Source of the DNA: Arsenicicoccus dermatophilus
GTDB lineage: Bacteria > Actinomycetota > Actinomycetes > Actinomycetales > Dermatophilaceae
Length of the DNA: 64,000 nucleotides
NCBI RefSeq assembly: GCF_022568795.1
Contig: NZ_JAKZHU010000001.1
Coordinates: forward strand, 496,001 to 560,000
Direction: 5' to 3'
In this document: in pieces, positions 61,208 to 64,000 of the stretch
How positions within the stretch are numbered: the stretch's first letter is position 1
How the letters are laid out: each line of letters begins with the position of its first letter
Made by a program: the position numbers and the translations under genes
The notes under the pieces: generated by a model
Told to the model about the DNA's origin: nothing
What the model saw: the letters and a program-made list of their open reading frames with translations, nothing else
Databases searched by the model: none

Positions 61208-63442
61208 TCAGACGCGGTTGCGGCGTCGCTGCTTCTTGTGGTGCTGGTCGATGAGTGCCTCCTGGTGGTCGAGGAGGGGCTCGCCCTCGGCGCCGAGGTG
61301 GTGGCGCACCCACCGGTCGTCCTCGAGGTGCCAGCTGGACGTGGTGTCCGCCATACCCTGCTCGACGATGGAGACGAGCTCCTTGACCTGGCGCGGGTCC
61401 CGCACCCGCAGCAGCGCCTCCACGCGGCGGTCGAGGTTGCGGTGCATCATGTCGGCGCTGCCGAAGTAGACCACCGGGTCGCCGTCGTTGCCGAAGACGA
61501 AGATGCGCGAGTGCTCCAGGAACCGGCCGAGGATCGAGCGGACCCGGATGTTGTCGGACAGGCTGGGCACGCCGGGGCGCAGGGCGCAGATCCCCCGCAC
61601 CAGGACGTCGACCTGGACGCCCGCCCGGGAGGCGCGGTAGAGCGCGTCGATCACGGCCTCGTCGACGAGGGAGTTGGCCTTGATCGCGATGTAGCCCCCA
61701 CGCCCGGACTGGGCCAGGTCGATCTCCGACTCGATGTGCTCGATCAGCCCGTTGCGCAGCGAGCGCGGGGCGGTGAGCAGCCGCTTGAACTTGCTGCGCG
61801 GCGCCCACCCGGAGAGCTGGTTGAACAGGCGGGTGAGGTCCTCGCCGACCTGCGGGTCGCAGGTGAGGATGCCGATGTCCTCGTAGAGGCGGGCCGTCTT
61901 GGGGTTGTAGTTGCCCGTGCCGACGTGGCAGTAGCGGCGCAGCCCGTCCTGCTCCTGCCGGACGACGAGGCACAGCTTGGCGTGGGTCTTGAGCCCGACG
62001 ATGCCGTAGACCACGTGCACCCCGTAGTGCTCGAGGCGGCGGGCCCAGGCGATGTTGTTGGACTCGTCGAAGCGCGCCTTGATCTCCACGACCGCGACGA
62101 CCTGCTTGCCGGCCTCCGCCGCGGCGATCAGCGCGTCCACGATGGGGGAGTCGCCGGAGGTGCGGTAGAGCGTCTGCTTGATCGCCAGGACCTGGGGGTC
62201 GGCCGCGGCCTGCTCGAGGAAGGCCTGCACCGAGGTGCTGAACGAGTCGAAGGGGTGGTGCAGCAGGACGTCCTGCTGCCGGATCGCGCTGAACACGTCG
62301 CTGGCCTCGGAGCGCTCGCGCGGGGCGAGGTGGCCGTGGGTGCGCGCCCGGAAGGCCGGGTAGTGCAGCGACGAGCGGGACAGGTCGGCGACGGAGCCGA
62401 GGCTGCGCAGGTCGAGGGGGTTGGGCAGGCGGTAGACCTCGTGCGGCTCGACGCCGAGCTCGCGCACCAGCAACCGCAGCACGTGGTCGTCGATCGCCTC
62501 CTCGACCTCGAGGCGCACGGGCGGGCCGAAGCGGCGGCGGGTGAGCTCCTTCTCCAGGGCCTTGAGGAGGTTCTCGGCGTCGTCCTCCTCCACCTCCAGG
62601 TCCTCGTTGCGGGTGACCCGGAACAAGTAGCTCTGCTGCACCTGCATGCCGGGGAAGAGCAGCTCCAGGTGCGCCGCGATGATGTCCTCGAGCGGGACGA
62701 AGCGCACGTGGTAGAGGTCGACCTCGCCGGTCGTGGACACCTGGTGCAGGCGGGGCAGCAGGTCCGGGACCTTGATCCGCGCGAAGTGCTCGGCCTCGGT
62801 GCGCGGGTTGCGGAGCGTCACCGCCAGGTTGAGCGACAGCCCGGAGATGTACGGGAAGGGGTGGGCGGGGTCCACCGCCAGCGGCGTCAGCACCGGGAAG
62901 ATCTCGCTGCGGAAGACCTCGGACAGGTGCTCCTGCTCCTGCGGCGTCAGCTGGTCCCAGCGGACGATCTCGATGCCCTCCTCCCGTAGGGCAGGCTCGA
63001 CCTGCTCGTGCAGGATCCGCGCGGCCCGCATCATCAGGCCGTGGGCGGTGCGACTGATCTCGTCCTGCAGCTCGCGTGGCTCCAGCCCGGAGGCCGACCG
63101 GACGGCCAGGCCGGTGGCGATCCGTCGCTTGAGGCCGGCGACGCGCACCATGAAGAACTCGTCCAGGTTGCTCGCGAAGATCGTCAGGAAGCGGGTGCGC
63201 TCCAGCAGCGGGACGTCCGGGTCGGCGGCCAGCTGCAGCACGCGCTCGTTGAACTGCAGCCAGGACAGCTCACGGTCCAGGAAGCGGTCCTCGGGCAGGC
63301 CGTCGTCGGCGTCCAGGACCGTGCTGCGGGTGAATCTCCCGTCGGCGGAGCGGGGGCGGGCAGGGGCGGTCTGGCGCGCGTCCTCCCCCGGCTGCGCGGG
63401 ATCGGGGGCCGGGGGCGTCTGCTGCGCGTCGTCTGCCTGCAT
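61208..63442 (-). CDS. ppk1: Polyphosphate kinase 1
   Basis: A 744-residue PPK1. It begins with an unordered acidic/proline tail, then [19 protein letters not shown]. Catalytic-domain motifs are [20 protein letters not shown] (the phosphorylated His loop) and [19 protein letters not shown]. It makes polyphosphate from ATP. Placed between mshD and mutT1-like genes near the pst operon, it belongs to the phosphate block. An individual PHO box was not found for it. Confidence 0.94.
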   Translation of the reverse strand: MQADDAQQTPPAPDPAQPGEDARQTAPARPRSADGRFTRSTVLDADDGLPEDRFLDRELSWLQFNERVLQLAADPDVPLLERTRFLTIFASNLDEFFMVRVAGLKRRIATGLAVRSASGLEPRELQDEISRTAHGLMMRAARILHEQVEPALREEGIEIVRWDQLTPQEQEHLSEVFRSEIFPVLTPLAVDPAHPFPYISGLSLNLAVTLRNPRTEAEHFARIKVPDLLPRLHQVSTTGEVDLYHVRFVPLEDIIAAHLELLFPGMQVQQSYLFRVTRNEDLEVEEDDAENLLKALEKELTRRRFGPPVRLEVEEAIDDHVLRLLVRELGVEPHEVYRLPNPLDLRSLGSVADLSRSSLHYPAFRARTHGHLAPRERSEASDVFSAIRQQDVLLHHPFDSFSTSVQAFLEQAAADPQVLAIKQTLYRTSGDSPIVDALIAAAEAGKQVVAVVEIKARFDESNNIAWARRLEHYGVHVVYGIVGLKTHAKLCLVVRQEQDGLRRYCHVGTGNYNPKTARLYEDIGILTCDPQVGEDLTRLFNQLSGWAPRSKFKRLLTAPRSLRNGLIEHIESEIDLAQSGRGGYIAIKANSLVDEAVIDALYRASRAGVQVDVLVRGICALRPGVPSLSDNIRVRSILGRFLEHSRIFVFGNDGDPVVYFGSADMMHRNLDRRVEALLRVRDPRQVKELVSIVEQGMADTTSSWHLEDDRWVRHHLGAEGEPLLDHQEALIDQHHKKQRRRNRV

Positions 63443-63454
63443 GGTCCTATCTTT

Positions 63455-64000
63455 TCATCGCGACGGCGCTGGTCGCGACCACCGGACGTCGGTGGCCACC
63501 GTCGAGAAACCCTGACGGGTGTATGTCGCCATCGCCGCTCGGTTGTCGGCCTCGACGTACAGCACGACGCGGGTCAGCCCGCGCGAGCGCAGGTGGTCCA
63601 GGCCGAGGCGGGTGACCAGGGCTCCCAGGCCGCGGCCCTGGTGGTCGGGGTCGACGGCCACGACGTAGACCTCGCCGGTGTGCTCGTCGTCGTCCGTGGG
63701 GTCCGCCTTGGTCCAGTGGAAGGCCGCGAGCCGCGGCGCCGCGCCCGAGACGTCCTCGACCATGATCAGGCCCTCCGGGTCGAACCAGGTCGAGCCCATC
63801 CGGTCCCGCAGCCCGGCCAGGTCCAGCGAGCCCTGCTCCGGGTGGTGGGCGAAGGCCCGGGCGTTGACCCGCAGGACCGCCTCCTCGTCCCCGGGGACGA
63901 AGTGGCGGACCGCCAGGCCCTCGGGCGCGACGGCCGGTTCGAGCTCGGACGCCGTGGGTGCGAGCGGCCGGCCGAGCTTGCGCAGGTCGCGCCCCGGCAG
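63455..64000 (-). CDS. mshD: Mycothiol synthase (MshD), partial at 5' end
   Basis: The last 181 residues of a GNAT-family protein. The sequence covers the linker (HFVPGDEEAVLRVNARAFAH), the family motif DPEGLIMVEDV and the acetyl-CoA-binding motif VDPDHQGRGLGALVTRLGL. MshD acetylates desacetylmycothiol, the last step of mycothiol synthesis. The N-terminal GNAT repeat lies beyond the window edge. It ends 12 bases before the ppk1 start codon. Confidence 0.88.
   Translation of the reverse strand: MPGRDLRKLGRPLAPTASELEPAVAPEGLAVRHFVPGDEEAVLRVNARAFAHHPEQGSLDLAGLRDRMGSTWFDPEGLIMVEDVSGAAPRLAAFHWTKADPTDDDEHTGEVYVVAVDPDHQGRGLGALVTRLGLDHLRSRGLTRVVLYVEADNRAAMATYTRQGFSTVATDVRWSRPAPSR

Noticed and set aside
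1-64000. tRNA, rRNA, CRISPR, insertion sequences, phage genes.
   Set aside because: I looked for TTCGA/TTCAA arms, repeated spacers, transposase or integrase motifs and found none that hold up; this is a visual reading only, not a computed search.

Overview
This is a contiguous chromosomal stretch of a very GC-rich (roughly 70 percent or more) Gram-positive actinobacterium. The evidence is a C-terminal part of mycothiol synthase (mycothiol is actinobacteria-specific), a GAF-ANTAR regulator, a SigE-type ECF sigma factor, a DUF3516 helicase, many GTG starts and many ATGA/GTGA start-stop overlaps. A C50-type carotenoid gene set (crtI-B-Ye-Yf-Eb) and a gene mix typical of Micrococcales suggest that order, possibly the Intrasporangiaceae/Dermatophilaceae; the family-level guess is inference. 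I found no phage, insertion sequence, CRISPR array, rRNA or tRNA.

Layout. 0-2.6 kb: GAF-ANTAR (cut by the edge), stress-type SDR, MarR regulator, DUF3253 protein. 2.6-7.5 kb (+): coupled operon of CPBP protease, NAD-binding/TspO fusion, FAD oxidoreductase and a glycosyltransferase fused to isopentenyl-diphosphate isomerase. 7.6-12.7 kb (-): secreted papain-type protease, then the carotenoid operon. 13.4-19.9 kb (-): seven genes with overlapping ends (methyltransferase, acyl-CoA dehydrogenase-like, GT2, SDR, ATP-dependent DNA ligase, catalase-fold-like protein, flavin/PPOX-like protein). 20.0-28.1 kb: photolyase plus six glycosyltransferases in two divergent operons. 28.2-33.4 kb: large catalase, zinc alcohol dehydrogenase, threonine ammonia-lyase. 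33.5-40.6 kb: SigE-type sigma factor with its membrane partner, beta-propeller protein, helicase and a zinc-knuckle membrane protein, with paired-palindrome repeats on either side of the sigma pair. 40.7-47.6 kb: SorC-regulated catabolic operon resembling the L-ascorbate/L-gulonate (ula) route but without a PTS. 48.1-49.9 kb: an apparently damaged TetR/DHFR-like pair and gene-poor DNA. 49.9-54.9 kb: treY-treZ trehalose genes. 55-64 kb: phosphate block (pstSCAB, MutT1-like, ppk1) and mshD.

How it fits together. Much of the first half reads as light and oxidative stress defence: carotenoid, Idi, photolyase, catalase, DNA ligase, TspO-like domain and general-stress proteins. The phosphate block has a recognisable PHO box upstream of pstS, and polyphosphate kinase lies next to it.

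The most unusual items are: (1) the ula-like operon, in which a phosphotriesterase-type lactonase and a PfkB kinase appear to replace UlaG and the PTS, and the UlaD homologue carries Arg, Glu and Lys where E. coli UlaD has its catalytic Lys64, Asp67 and His136; (2) the GT2-Idi fusion; (3) three dispersed elements, each with two palindromes GGGGCCAG-S-CTGGCCCC exactly 53 bp apart; (4) a large glycosyltransferase/NodS-like methyltransferase locus with no transporter or polymerase; (5) a divergent regulator/reductase pair in which both genes lack a usable start codon.
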